Shown here one piece after another: positions 33,824-41,840 of a stretch of 64,000 nucleotides of DNA; the first letter of the stretch is position 1, and each line of letters opens with the position of its first letter. The stretch comes from an uncultured Eubacteriales bacterium. GTDB taxonomy: Bacteria; Bacillota; Clostridia; Oscillospirales; Butyricicoccaceae. Both the position numbers and the translations under genes were made by a program. Location of the stretch: the NCBI GenBank assembly GCA_910579575.1, contig CAJTUM010000006.1, positions 1 through 64,000 of the forward strand. The letters run 5' to 3'. The notes beneath the pieces are model-generated. The model searched no databases and was not told the origin of the DNA. It worked only from the letters and a program-made list of their open reading frames with translations.

Positions 33824-34260
33824 TATTCCTCCAGATGGCGGCGCAGCTTGGACAGGATGGCGCAAAGCTGCTTCAGCTCCTCCGGCGTTAGGCAGGAGGC
33901 CAAGTCGTCCTCCACCAAGCGGATCTGGGTTTCAATGGCTTGGTGAATGGCCAGAGATTTGGGCGTCAGGCAAATCTGTTTGAGCCGGGCGTCCCATTCC
34001 ACAGGGCGGCGTTCCAGCAGGCCTTTCTCCTCCATCAGCTGTAAAATGCCGGTGGCGGTGGAGCGGCGAATGCGGAACTCTTCTTCCAAATCCCGTTGAA
34101 AGATGGGTTGATCCTGGCGATGCGCGATGTAACCCAGTATCCAGCCTTGCATCCCGGTGACTTGATCAATGCCGGCCCGGACCAAAGCCTCGTCCACTTG
34201 GCGCTTCATCAAGTTGCTCAGTTGCTTGAATTGGGCCCCGATCATGAACAGATCCTTCAT
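33823..34260 (-). CDS. MarR family transcriptional regulator
   Basis: A 145-residue winged-helix repressor (KRQVDEALVRAGIDQVTGMQGWIL then the recognition helix IRRSTATGILQLMEEKGLLERR and a basic wing with DARLKQICLT). Typically it releases DNA when small aromatic or drug ligands bind. It precedes the two exporter genes on the same strand, the classic MarR plus heterodimeric exporter arrangement. Its promoter carries a dyad downstream of the -10. GGAGGG precedes the ATG. Confidence 0.92.
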   Translation of the reverse strand: MKDLFMIGAQFKQLSNLMKRQVDEALVRAGIDQVTGMQGWILGYIAHRQDQPIFQRDLEEEFRIRRSTATGILQLMEEKGLLERRPVEWDARLKQICLTPKSLAIHQAIETQIRLVEDDLASCLTPEELKQLCAILSKLRRHLEE

Positions 34261-34280
34261 ACAAACCCTCCTTCCACAAT

Positions 34281-34334
34281 TAGTTAGGGAGCTAACAATA
34301 CGCTCAGTATACCCTCCTTTTCGTCTGCTGTCAA
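34281..34334 (-). promoter_or_regulatory. marR promoter with operator dyad
   Basis: On the minus strand TTGACA (34329-34334), 17 bases, TATACT (34306-34311). A dyad GTTAG-GGAG-CTAAC (34283-34296; 6 of 7 positions if extended one further) lies in the initially transcribed region and is the natural site for MarR. Confidence 0.7.
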
Positions 34335-34545
34335 GGCGGGGGCGGAAAAGTTCATCGACTGTTCATCCGCAGAGCTGAAAGATGGAAAAAGCCGGCGGAA
34401 CGACCGCCGACCAAACCGTTTGACACAATGAATTTTATTCCAAAAAGTTTTGCCAAAGAAACGCCAGCATTGGGCGGAAGCGGAATAAACGCGGATTTTC
34501 GGCAGAAACTATGGGGGAAAATTTTGATAGAAGGAGCGTTTGACA

Positions 34546-35082
34546 ATGAAAGCGACCGGCATAGTCCGCCGTATCGACGATCTGGGCCGTGTGGTGATTC
34601 CCAAAGAAATTCGCCGCACCCTTCGCATCCGGGAAGGGGACCCTTTGGAGATCTTTACGGAAAAGGACGGCAGCGTTATTTTTAAGAAATATTCCTTGAT
34701 GGACGACCAAAGCGAATTTGCCCAGCAGGTGTGCGACGCCATGTACCGGGCCACCGGCGGCGTAGCCGTCGTAACCGACAGAGACATGATCGTAGCCTGC
34801 GCAGGGGCGCCTCGAAAGGAGCTGGCCGAGCGCCGGCTTTCTCCGGAGCTGGGCCAGGTAATGGAGGCGCGGCAGCTTTATCGAGGGACCAAGGACGGCC
34901 CTCCCGCCCTGCTCTGCCAGGGCGAGCCCAGCCTGGAAGTGCTGGCGGCGGCGCCTGTGCTCAGCGGCGGCGACCTGCTGGGCTGCGTGGCCTACGCCGG
35001 CGAGGGAGGCGTCGCCGGCGAAACCGAGTGCAAGCTGGCTCAGGCCATGGCCAATTTCCTGGGCCGCCACATGGAGCAGTAG
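34546..35082 (+). CDS. spoVT: Stage V sporulation regulator SpoVT
   Basis: AbrB-superfamily transcription factor of 178 residues active late in the forespore. The swapped-hairpin DNA-binding domain (MKATGIVRRIDDLGRVVIPK, then EIRRTLRIREGDPLEIF) covers residues 1-50, and a GAF-like domain covers about 60-178. The start at 34546 follows AAGGAG; a TTG two codons earlier is less likely. It indicates a spore-forming host. I found no convincing sigma-G promoter in the 280-bp upstream gap. The stop is TAGTCG, as in several genes here. Confidence 0.92.
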   Translation: MKATGIVRRIDDLGRVVIPKEIRRTLRIREGDPLEIFTEKDGSVIFKKYSLMDDQSEFAQQVCDAMYRATGGVAVVTDRDMIVACAGAPRKELAERRLSPELGQVMEARQLYRGTKDGPPALLCQGEPSLEVLAAAPVLSGGDLLGCVAYAGEGGVAGETECKLAQAMANFLGRHMEQ

Positions 35083-35090
35083 TCGGAAGG

Positions 35091-35200
35091 CCCCGGCAGA
35101 CGTATCGCCAGGCTGGCCGAGCAGTCGGCTTTGAGCGGCGGCGCCAGCGGCCTTGCCGGGGTTTCTGAGGGCGGGGGTTTCGATTCCCGCCCTCTCGTCC
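35091..35200 (+). ncRNA. Possible structured RNA with tRNA-like parts after spoVT
   Basis: The 224-bp gap contains CCCCGGCA (35091-35098) pairing with TGCCGGGG (35154-35161), an inner GCTGGC (35112-35117) pairing with GCCAGC (35143-35148), and a 9-bp hairpin GAGGGCGGG (35167-35175) with CCCGCCCTC (35186-35194). The last loop, GGTTTCGATT, and the string TGGCCGAGCAGTCGG recall a tRNA T-arm and D-arm, but there is no acceptor stem and the T-loop is too long. It could be a decayed tRNA or an RNA element of another kind. Confidence 0.25.
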
Positions 35201-35306
35201 ATAAGGCAGAGGAAAAGCGGCTTTTGGAGATTCCTTCCCTTTTCAGAAATTTTCGCCCAAGACGGGCCGCTGGAAGCGCTTTGCCCCTGGCCGTCGGCTT
35301 GGGCGG

Positions 35307-36239
35307 CTACCAAAGGGAGCGCCACAGAAAGCGATCCAGGGCGGGCTGGAGGATATAAGTCCAGCAGCGGAAGGACAGAAGGAAGGCCCAAAAGAGCAGC
35401 AACAGCAAACCAAAGCAGAAACGGCCGCTGGAAGGGGCGCCTGCGGCCCGGAAGGCGGCGGCAAAGAGCAGGGCAAAATAAATCGCCCCGGCCAGCAGAA
35501 GCAAATGCAGCGCCAGGCGGAAGGAAAGAAACAGAGCGCCGGCCGCCGACAAGAGCAGCAAAGCGGGCGCCAGAGCGCAGAGGACGCTGAGGATCAGCGA
35601 TTGCCGAAACGTCAGCCGGACTTTGGCCAGCCGGCAAGCCGGCCAAACCGCCAGCGCGGCCAGCAGAACCCAGCAAAGGGCCATCAGCAGGCCGCAGATG
35701 AAAAATTCGCCGGGCTTCACCCATAGCCGGCTGGGGACCGATAGCGCAAAGGGCGTCAGCGAAGCCACGTCGTTCAGCAGCTGCTGGAGGAATCGGCCGC
35801 CTTGGTGGGCCAGCGCGGCGGTAAAAAGTCCGCCGCCTGCCAGAAACAGCGGCAGACAGAGCAAGGCCAGCGACAAATCCCGGCTTCGGCAGGCCGCTTC
35901 CATGGCTTGAAAGGGCCGGCGGAAATAGGCGGCTAAAAAAGGGAAAAAGTTGCGAAAGGCAGAGGTCTGCCGGCCGGCGAGCCGAAGAGGCTCCGGCTCC
36001 TCTAGCGTCCTTTCGGCGCGTTCGTCTTCCTCGTAAAAATCAAACTCGTCGTCGTCCGCGGCCGGCAAAAACTTCGGAAGGCTCCAGCCCAGCGGCTCTC
36101 GCTTTGGAGCTGCCGGCGGGGCGGGTCGGCGGAGGTTGGCGACAGTCCGGGCCTGGGGGCAGCTGCAAAGGCCGCTTGGGGGCAGGGGTCGGCCGCAATA
36201 GGGGCATTCCGGCTGTCTTTTTTCATGTTGGTCTTCCAT
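35307..36239 (-). CDS. Zinc-ribbon multi-pass membrane protein
   Basis: A 310-residue hypothetical protein. An N-terminal zinc ribbon (CPYCGRPL ... LCSC, residues 10-27) is followed by a Pro-rich and acidic linker (DDDEFDFYEEDERAERTLEE) and about five membrane helices from residue 120 on, in a layout like Yip1-type clostridial proteins. The start at 36239 follows GGAGGG by 8 bases. Convergent with spoVT and divergent from rimP. The function is unknown. Confidence 0.7.
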   Translation of the reverse strand: MEDQHEKRQPECPYCGRPLPPSGLCSCPQARTVANLRRPAPPAAPKREPLGWSLPKFLPAADDDEFDFYEEDERAERTLEEPEPLRLAGRQTSAFRNFFPFLAAYFRRPFQAMEAACRSRDLSLALLCLPLFLAGGGLFTAALAHQGGRFLQQLLNDVASLTPFALSVPSRLWVKPGEFFICGLLMALCWVLLAALAVWPACRLAKVRLTFRQSLILSVLCALAPALLLLSAAGALFLSFRLALHLLLLAGAIYFALLFAAAFRAAGAPSSGRFCFGLLLLLFWAFLLSFRCWTYILQPALDRFLWRSLW

Positions 36240-36269
36240 AAGGCTTCCCTCCATAGAATCGTTAAGGAC

Positions 36270-36298
36270 ATTATAATAATCCCTGGACGGCAAATCAA
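36270..36298 (-). promoter_or_regulatory. Promoter of the zinc-ribbon membrane protein
   Basis: On the minus strand TTGATT (36293-36298), 17 bases, TATAAT (36270-36275), 31 bp before the ATG. Confidence 0.7.
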
Positions 36299-36371
36299 TA
36301 CAGAATCGGCCTGGCCCTGGAGCGCAAGAGGCAAAACCGGCCGGGTTTTCCAAAATCATCGCCGGAAACAC

Positions 36372-36400
36372 TTGCTTTTAGACGCTTGGAATGATATACT
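36372..36400 (+). promoter_or_regulatory. Promoter of the rimP-nusA-infB operon
   Basis: TTGCTT (36372-36377), 17 bases, TATACT (36395-36400), 85 bp before rimP, leaving room for a structured leader. Confidence 0.65.
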
Positions 36401-36429
36401 ATATATGTTTTATGGAGTATTGACGATGG

Positions 36430-36457
36430 AGAGTGGGGAAACCCACTCTTTCTTATT
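36430..36457 (+). terminator. Attenuator-like hairpin in the rimP leader
   Basis: AGAGTGGG-GAAA-CCCACTCT (36430-36449) followed by TTTCTTATT, placed between the promoter and the rimP start. It has the form of an intrinsic terminator, so the operon may be attenuated; since the operon makes NusA, feedback is plausible but unproven. Confidence 0.55.
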
Positions 36458-36484
36458 GAAAGCGCAAAGACAGGAGGGAACGCT

Positions 36485-36970
36485 GTGCAGACGAAAACGC
36501 TGCTGCAAAAGGTGCGCCAGATGTGCGCCGCCCCTATCCAGGAGCGGGGTCTGAGCCTCTGGGACGTGACGTTTGAAAAAGAAGGCCCCCGCTATCTGCT
36601 GTCGATCATAGTGGACAAGGAAAGCGGAGTGGATATTGAGGATTGCGAATATGTGAGCCGGGCGGTGGACCCCCAGTTGGACGAGCCGGAATTTGACAGC
36701 TTGCCTTCCTACGTCCTGTGCGTCTCCTCCGCCGGCCTGGAGCGGACTTTGCGGACGCCGGAGCATTTGGAATGGGCCCTGGGCCGCCGAGTGGAGCTGA
36801 CCTTTTACCGCCCTCATGACGGAGCCAAAAGCAAAGCGGGGGTTCTGGACGCCTATGACGGCGAAACGCTGACGGTGGACGGCGTCGTCTATTCCAGGCG
36901 AGAGATTTCCAGCTGCCGGGAGTATTTTGATTTTACGTCCATCCGCCCCCAAGGGCGGGCGGCGGAGTAG
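36485..36970 (+). CDS. rimP: Ribosome maturation factor RimP
   Basis: A 161-residue protein needed for 30S subunit maturation. The N-terminal alpha/beta domain includes LSLWDVTFEKEGPRYLLSIIV and the conserved VDIEDCEYVSRAVDP, VSSAGLERTLRTPEHL (typical VSSPGLDRPL region), followed by a C-terminal SH3-like domain. The start is GTG at 36485 after AGGAGGG. First gene of the classic nusA operon. Confidence 0.93.
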   Translation: MQTKTLLQKVRQMCAAPIQERGLSLWDVTFEKEGPRYLLSIIVDKESGVDIEDCEYVSRAVDPQLDEPEFDSLPSYVLCVSSAGLERTLRTPEHLEWALGRRVELTFYRPHDGAKSKAGVLDAYDGETLTVDGVVYSRREISSCREYFDFTSIRPQGRAAE

Positions 36971-37032
36971 CAGAGCGGATTTCGCCCAAATCAAACATTT
37001 TTTAGGACGCCCAACAAACAAAAGAGGGGGAA

Positions 37033-37059
37033 CCCCAAAAATGATTTTTATTTTTGGGG
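37033..37059 (+). promoter_or_regulatory. Hairpin just before the nusA ribosome site
   Basis: CCCCAAAAAT (37033-37042) pairs perfectly with ATTTTTGGGG (37050-37059). It ends three bases before AAAGGAG of nusA. A GGGGG tract at 37026-37030 could pair with the CCCC instead, giving an alternative fold. It may influence nusA translation. Confidence 0.45.
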
Positions 37060-37080
37060 AGAAAGGAGATAGGCCCAAAC

Positions 37081-38193
37081 ATGAACGCTGAATTGATGCA
37101 GGCCCTGGCCGACCTGGAAAAGGAAAAGGGCATTAAAAAAGAATATATGCTGGATCGGATTGCCCAGGCTTTGGCCGCGGCATACAAGGCGATTTATAAA
37201 AAAGACGCCCAGAGCGCCGCTTTGGATAATGTGTTCGTCAACATCGACCCAGATACCGGAGCCATCGCGATGCACGCCGTCAAAACGGTGACGGAGGACG
37301 TGCAGAACCCGGCCGCCGAGATTTCGCCAGAGGAAGCGGCTCAATATTCGCCTAGGACCCAACTGGGAGACGAGGTGCGCATTGAAATCGACGCGTCCAA
37401 ATTCGGCCGCATCGCCACCCAGACGGCCAAGCAGGTGATTATCCAAGGCATTCGGGAGGCGGAACGAGGCATGATTGCCGACGAATTCGCCTCCAAAGAG
37501 CACGAGATTCTCAACGGCTTGGTGACCCGCATCGACCCCCGCTATGGCAGCGTCATTTTGGAGCTGGGCAGCGGTCGGGATAAAACCGAGGCCGTGCTGC
37601 CCGTTTCCGAGCAGGTGAAAAATGAGCAGATTCAAGAGGGTCAGCGGCTGAAGGTTTACCTGGCGGAGGTTCGCCGGAATGTCAAGGGGCCTCAGATGGT
37701 CATTTCCCGCACGCATCCCGGTCTGGTCAAGCGCTTGTTTGAGCTGGAGGTGCCCGAAATTTACGACGGCTCTGTGATGATCAATTCCATCGCCCGGGAG
37801 GCGGGAAGCCGCACAAAAATCGCCGTTTCCAGCACAGATGAAAACGTGGACCCCATCGGCGCCTGCGTGGGTCCCCGAGGCGCCCGGGTGGCCGGCATTG
37901 TGGACGAATTGCAGGGAGAGAAAATCGACATCATCAAGTATTCTGAGGACCCGGTGCAGTTTGTGGCCGAAGCTCTGTCGCCGGCGGACGTGCTGCTGGT
38001 GACCCCTGGGGCGGACGGCAAGAGTTGCAGCGTAGTCGTGCCCGACGACCAGCTCTCCCTGGCCATCGGCAAAGAAGGGCAAAACGCCCGGCTGGCCGCC
38101 AAGCTGACAGGCTGGAAGATCGATATCAAACCGCAATCCCAGGCTCTGGAGCAGGCCCTGGCCGACGCCGCCCAACAGGCGGAAGAGGAATAA
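37081..38193 (+). CDS. nusA: Transcription termination/antitermination factor NusA
   Basis: A 370-residue RNA polymerase-binding elongation factor: N-terminal domain (1-125), S1 domain (about 135-200, GSVILELGSGRDKTEAVLP), and two KH domains (about 205-345 with GPRGARVAGIVDELQGEKID, and IGKEGQNARLAAKLTGWKI). It lacks the C-terminal acidic repeats of E. coli NusA, as usual in Firmicutes. The start at 37081 follows GAAAGGAG. A hairpin lies just upstream. Confidence 0.96.
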   Translation: MNAELMQALADLEKEKGIKKEYMLDRIAQALAAAYKAIYKKDAQSAALDNVFVNIDPDTGAIAMHAVKTVTEDVQNPAAEISPEEAAQYSPRTQLGDEVRIEIDASKFGRIATQTAKQVIIQGIREAERGMIADEFASKEHEILNGLVTRIDPRYGSVILELGSGRDKTEAVLPVSEQVKNEQIQEGQRLKVYLAEVRRNVKGPQMVISRTHPGLVKRLFELEVPEIYDGSVMINSIAREAGSRTKIAVSSTDENVDPIGACVGPRGARVAGIVDELQGEKIDIIKYSEDPVQFVAEALSPADVLLVTPGADGKSCSVVVPDDQLSLAIGKEGQNARLAAKLTGWKIDIKPQSQALEQALADAAQQAEEE

Positions 38194-38229
38194 AGAAGGG
38201 CCCTGCGGCCCGCGAAAGGAGGAGGAACC

Positions 38230-38511
38230 ATGCCTAAGAAGATCCCGGTGCGGCAATGCGCCGCCTGCCGCCGGCAGACGGAGAAAAGCCAACTGGCCCG
38301 GGTTGTGCGCACGCCTCAAGGCGAAATCATCTACGACCCTAAGGGAAAGGTATCCGGTCGGGGGGTTTATCTGTGCAAAAGCGCCTCCTGCCTGGAAAAG
38401 GCCATCAAATCTCGGGCTCTCAGCCGGGCGCTGGATTGCCCGATTCCCGAAGAGGTTTACGAGACGCTGCGGCGGCAGCTTGCGGAGGAGGAGAGGGCCG
38501 ATGGACAATAA
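38230..38511 (+). CDS. rnpM: RNase P modulator RnpM (YlxR family)
   Basis: A 93-residue DUF448 protein. The conserved PVRQCAACRRQTEKSQLARVV (written here in part) and GKVSGRGVYLCKSASCLEKAIK form the nucleic-acid-binding fold. YlxR of B. subtilis has been renamed RnpM for its effect on RNase P. GGAGGAACC precedes the ATG. It overlaps the next gene by 11 bp. Confidence 0.93.
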   Translation: MPKKIPVRQCAACRRQTEKSQLARVVRTPQGEIIYDPKGKVSGRGVYLCKSASCLEKAIKSRALSRALDCPIPEEVYETLRRQLAEEERADGQ

Positions 38512-38923
38512 CATTTTAGCCTTTATCGGCCTGATGAAGCGGGCGGGCTGCCTAGCCGCCGGCGGCGAAAACGTCTATGACGCCGCCCGGGAGGGCCGAG
38601 CCCGGCTGATCCTCGCCGCTGCGGACTGCGGGCCAAACACGGTCAGCCAGGCCAAAGCCGCCGCCAACCAATGCCAGGCCGCTTTGGTCCGCCTGGATTG
38701 CGGCAAAGAGCAGCTGGGCGCGGCCTTGGGAATGAGCCAATGCGCCGCTTTGGCTGTGACAGACACAGGCTTCGCCCTGTCTCTATGCCAAAAATGCGGC
38801 CTGGACCAGGCCGCTCAGGCCTTGGAAGCCCGCCTGGCTAGAGAGAAAAAACGCAAACAGAAAAAGACCGACCGGGCGGCAGCCCGAAAAGCCGGTTCCG
38901 ATACACGCAAAGGGGGAAAATAA
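38501..38923 (+). CDS. ylxQ: L7Ae-family RNA-binding protein (YlxQ-like)
   Basis: A 140-residue protein of the ribosomal L7Ae/YlxQ family that binds kink-turn RNA. The core (NILAFIGLMKRAGCLAAGGE, then LILAAADCGPNT) covers residues 4-95, and a basic Lys/Arg tail covers 112-140. The start at 38501 lies within the end of rnpM, after GAGGAGAGG. Conserved position between rnpM and infB. Confidence 0.92.
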   Translation: MDNNILAFIGLMKRAGCLAAGGENVYDAAREGRARLILAAADCGPNTVSQAKAAANQCQAALVRLDCGKEQLGAALGMSQCAALAVTDTGFALSLCQKCGLDQAAQALEARLAREKKRKQKKTDRAAARKAGSDTRKGGK

Positions 38924-38926
38924 CCG

Positions 38927-41272
38927 ATGATGATGAAATACCGCGTGAGCGACGTGGCCAAGGATTTCGGCAAACCCAATAAAGAGATCGCCGAGATATT
39001 GGGGGCTTATCTGCAAGCGCCCAAAAGCAACGCCCAGGCGCTGAAGGAGCCGGAGCTGGACGTGATTTTTGAGTATCTGACCCAAAAGAACCAGGCCGAA
39101 AGCCTGGACGCCCTGTTCGCCCCGGCGGCGGAGGCCGCCCAGAAGCGCCGCCAGCAGGCCGAGCAGCGGATGCTGGAAAAACAGAAAAAAGAAAACAAGA
39201 CCGCTCCGGCCAAGCAGGACCGGCCCGCCAAGGAAGCGAAGGAGACCAAGGAGGCGGAGCCCCAGATCGCGGCGGAGCAGCCTTCGGCCAAAGGCCCCCG
39301 CACCACTCGGGTAGACACCCGAGGCAATTCGGTGGATCTTTCCAAATACGACGAGCGTATCGATCAGCTGGTGCCCGAAAAGGCTCAGAAGATCAATCAG
39401 CCTCAGGGCAAGCAGAAAATCAAGCGTCAGGCAGACCGCCGGGGCTTTGTGAGCAATAAAAAGCGCCAGGAGGAGCAGGAGCGTCTGCGCCGAATGCAGA
39501 TGCAGGAGCGGGCCAAAAAGACCCAGCTCAAAGTGTTGATTCCAGACGAAATCAACGTGGGCGAGCTGGCCCTGCGTCTGAAGAAGACGGCGGCCGACGT
39601 GGTCAAGCAGCTGATGAAGCTGGGCGTCATGGCCAACGTATCGCAGAATGTGGATTTCGATACCGCCAGCTTGGTGGCCGAGGAATTTGGCGCCAAGGTG
39701 GAGCGGGAGGTCATCGTCACCATCGAGGAGCGGCTGATCGACGACAGCACGGACGACGAAAAGAATCTCCAGCCCCGTCCGCCGGTGGTGGTGGTGATGG
39801 GCCATGTCGACCACGGCAAAACCTCTTTGCTGGACGCCATTCGCAACGCCAACGTCACCGAGGGCGAAGCCGGCGGCATCACCCAGCATATCGGCGCTTA
39901 CCAGGTGCAGCTGGATCAGCGGCTGATTACCTTTTTGGATACCCCAGGCCACGCGGCCTTTACCTCTATGCGCGCCCGCGGCGCCCAGGTCACCGACGTG
40001 GCCATTTTGGTGGTGGCCGCCGACGACGGCGTCATGCCTCAGACCGTGGAAGCCATCAACCACGCCAAAGCCGCCAACGTGCCCATTATTGTGGCGGTGA
40101 ACAAAATCGATAAAGAGGGCGCCAACCCAGACCGGGTGCTCCAGCAGCTGACGGAATATGAGCTGGTGCCCGAGCAATGGGGCGGCGACACCATTGTGTG
40201 CAATATCTCCGCCAAGCAGAAAATCGGCATTGAAAATCTGCTGGAAATGGTGCTGCTGACGGCGGACGTCCAGGAGCTGCGGGCCAACCCGGACCGCCGG
40301 GCCAAGGGCACAGTGGTGGAGGCCAAGCTGGATAAGGGCCGAGGCCCTGTGGCCACAGTGCTGATTCAAAACGGCACGCTGAACGCCGGCGATATCGTCA
40401 TCGCGGGCAAGACGGTGGGCCGCGTGCGGGCCATGACGGACGACAAGGGCCGCAGGCTGGAAAAGGCCGGCCCCGCCATGCCGGTGGAAATCATCGGCCT
40501 TTCGGAAGTGCCCGACGCCGGCGACCTGTTCTACGCTGTGGAAGACGAGCGGATGGCCCGAGAACTGGCCGAGCAGCGCAAAACCGAGGAAAAGGACGAG
40601 CGGGCCAAATTACAGCAGAAGGTCACGCTGGAAAATCTGTTCAGCCACATCAAAGAGGGCGAGATCAAGGATTTCAATATTATCGTCAAGGCGGACGTCC
40701 AAGGCAGCGCCGAGGCTGTCACCGCTTCGCTGCGCAAGCTGAGCAACGAGGAAGTGCGGGTGCAGGTCATTCATTCCGGCGTAGGCGGCGTCAACGAATC
40801 CGACGTGATGCTGGCCGCCGCCTCCGGCGCGATTATCGTTGGCTTCAACGTGCGCCCTGAGCCCGCCGCCGCAGACAGCGCCGCCAGACAGGACGTAGAA
40901 ATCCGAACCTACCGCATCATTTATGACTGCATCGAAGAGATCGAATCCGCCATGAAGGGAATGCTGGCGCCCAAGTTCCAGGAGGCCGTCATCGGCCATG
41001 CCGAAGTGCGCCAGACCTTCAAGGTTTCCGGCGTGGGAACCATCGCCGGCTGTTATGTGACGGACGGCAAGATTCAGCGGGCCGCTCAGGTCCGCATCGT
41101 GCGGGACAGCATCGTCATTCACGAGGGCGTCCTTTCCACGCTGCGCCGCTTTAAGGACGACGTCCGCGAAGTGGCCTCCGGCTATGAGTGCGGCGTCAGC
41201 TTTGAAAAATTCAACGATATCAAAGAGGGCGACATTTTAGAAGTATTTATCATGGAAGAAATCAAACGATAA
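38927..41272 (+). CDS. infB: Translation initiation factor IF-2
   Basis: A 781-residue GTPase that brings initiator tRNA to the ribosome. An N-terminal domain (MKYRVSDVAKDFGK) is followed by a long charged coiled region (about 60-200) and the G domain: G1 GHVDHGKT at 292-299, G3 DTPGH, G4 NKID. Domains II-IV are complete (end LEVFIMEEIKR). Three consecutive ATGs at 38927-38935 all lie after AAAGGGGG; the first is taken. The initiator tRNA gene is also in this window at 49776. Confidence 0.96.
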   Translation: MMMKYRVSDVAKDFGKPNKEIAEILGAYLQAPKSNAQALKEPELDVIFEYLTQKNQAESLDALFAPAAEAAQKRRQQAEQRMLEKQKKENKTAPAKQDRPAKEAKETKEAEPQIAAEQPSAKGPRTTRVDTRGNSVDLSKYDERIDQLVPEKAQKINQPQGKQKIKRQADRRGFVSNKKRQEEQERLRRMQMQERAKKTQLKVLIPDEINVGELALRLKKTAADVVKQLMKLGVMANVSQNVDFDTASLVAEEFGAKVEREVIVTIEERLIDDSTDDEKNLQPRPPVVVVMGHVDHGKTSLLDAIRNANVTEGEAGGITQHIGAYQVQLDQRLITFLDTPGHAAFTSMRARGAQVTDVAILVVAADDGVMPQTVEAINHAKAANVPIIVAVNKIDKEGANPDRVLQQLTEYELVPEQWGGDTIVCNISAKQKIGIENLLEMVLLTADVQELRANPDRRAKGTVVEAKLDKGRGPVATVLIQNGTLNAGDIVIAGKTVGRVRAMTDDKGRRLEKAGPAMPVEIIGLSEVPDAGDLFYAVEDERMARELAEQRKTEEKDERAKLQQKVTLENLFSHIKEGEIKDFNIIVKADVQGSAEAVTASLRKLSNEEVRVQVIHSGVGGVNESDVMLAAASGAIIVGFNVRPEPAAADSAARQDVEIRTYRIIYDCIEEIESAMKGMLAPKFQEAVIGHAEVRQTFKVSGVGTIAGCYVTDGKIQRAAQVRIVRDSIVIHEGVLSTLRRFKDDVREVASGYECGVSFEKFNDIKEGDILEVFIMEEIKR

Positions 41273-41346
41273 ACCGGTGGGTTTCTTCCGCTCAGGCTTT
41301 GCCTGCAGGGGAGCCTTTGCGCAAACCAAATGGAAGAGAAGATCGC

Positions 41347-41407
41347 TATCCCCGCGGGCTCCCATGGGTTCGCGGGGATATTCAAAAGGGGGCGGCCTGG
41401 GCCGCCC
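41347..41407 (+). other. Two hairpins between infB and rbfA
   Basis: TATCCCCGCG (41347-41356) pairs with CGCGGGGATA (41371-41380), and GGGCGGCC (41390-41397) with GGCCGCCC (41400-41407). Neither is followed by a T-run. They occupy the only sizeable gap (169 bp) in an otherwise tight operon and may be processing or stability elements. Confidence 0.5.
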
Positions 41408-41441
41408 GGTTGTGGAAATTTTGCAAAAGGAGGCCGGAAGA

Positions 41442-41840
41442 ATGCCTTCCAACCGAATTGACCGAATCAGCGAAGAAGTGATGCGGGCGCTGGCGGAGCT
41501 GCTGCCCACGGTGAAAGACCCCCGCCTTGGCGGCGGGCTGCTCAGCGTGCTGCGCTGCGAAGTGACCAACGACCTGCGCTGGTGTAAGGTCTATCTCAGC
41601 GCTATGGGAGATTACGACCAGAAGGAGCTGAAAAAGGGGCTGAAATCCTGCTCCGGCTATCTGCGCCGGCAGCTGGCCCACAGCCTGAGCCTGCGTTATA
41701 CCCCGGAGCTGGTGTTTGTGCTGGATGATTCCATCCAGACGGGCGCTCACATCAACCGGCTGCTCAGCCAGCTGCCGGAGCTTTCTCAGGAGGAGCAGAA
41801 TGACGATGACGAAAACAACGACGCCGTTGACCCTGAATGA
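41442..41840 (+). CDS. rbfA: Ribosome-binding factor A
   Basis: A 132-residue KH-type protein that helps mature 16S rRNA. The N-terminus (NRIDRISEEVMRALAELL), VKDPRLGGGLLSVLRCEVTNDLRWCKVYLS and RYTPELVFVLDDSIQ motifs are standard, with an acidic tail (EEQNDDDENNDAVDPE). The start at 41442 follows AAAAGGAGG. The reading continues 41 bp into nrnA. Confidence 0.95.
   Translation: MPSNRIDRISEEVMRALAELLPTVKDPRLGGGLLSVLRCEVTNDLRWCKVYLSAMGDYDQKELKKGLKSCSGYLRRQLAHSLSLRYTPELVFVLDDSIQTGAHINRLLSQLPELSQEEQNDDDENNDAVDPE

Noticed and set aside
34380..34545. Sigma-G promoter for spoVT
   Set aside because: Sporulation control is expected, but no pair of elements with proper spacing could be found by eye.
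35091..35200. A tRNA gene after spoVT
   Set aside because: T-loop and D-arm-like strings are present, but no acceptor stem forms, the T-loop is 10 bases and no anticodon stem pairs. Kept only as a possible structured or decayed element.
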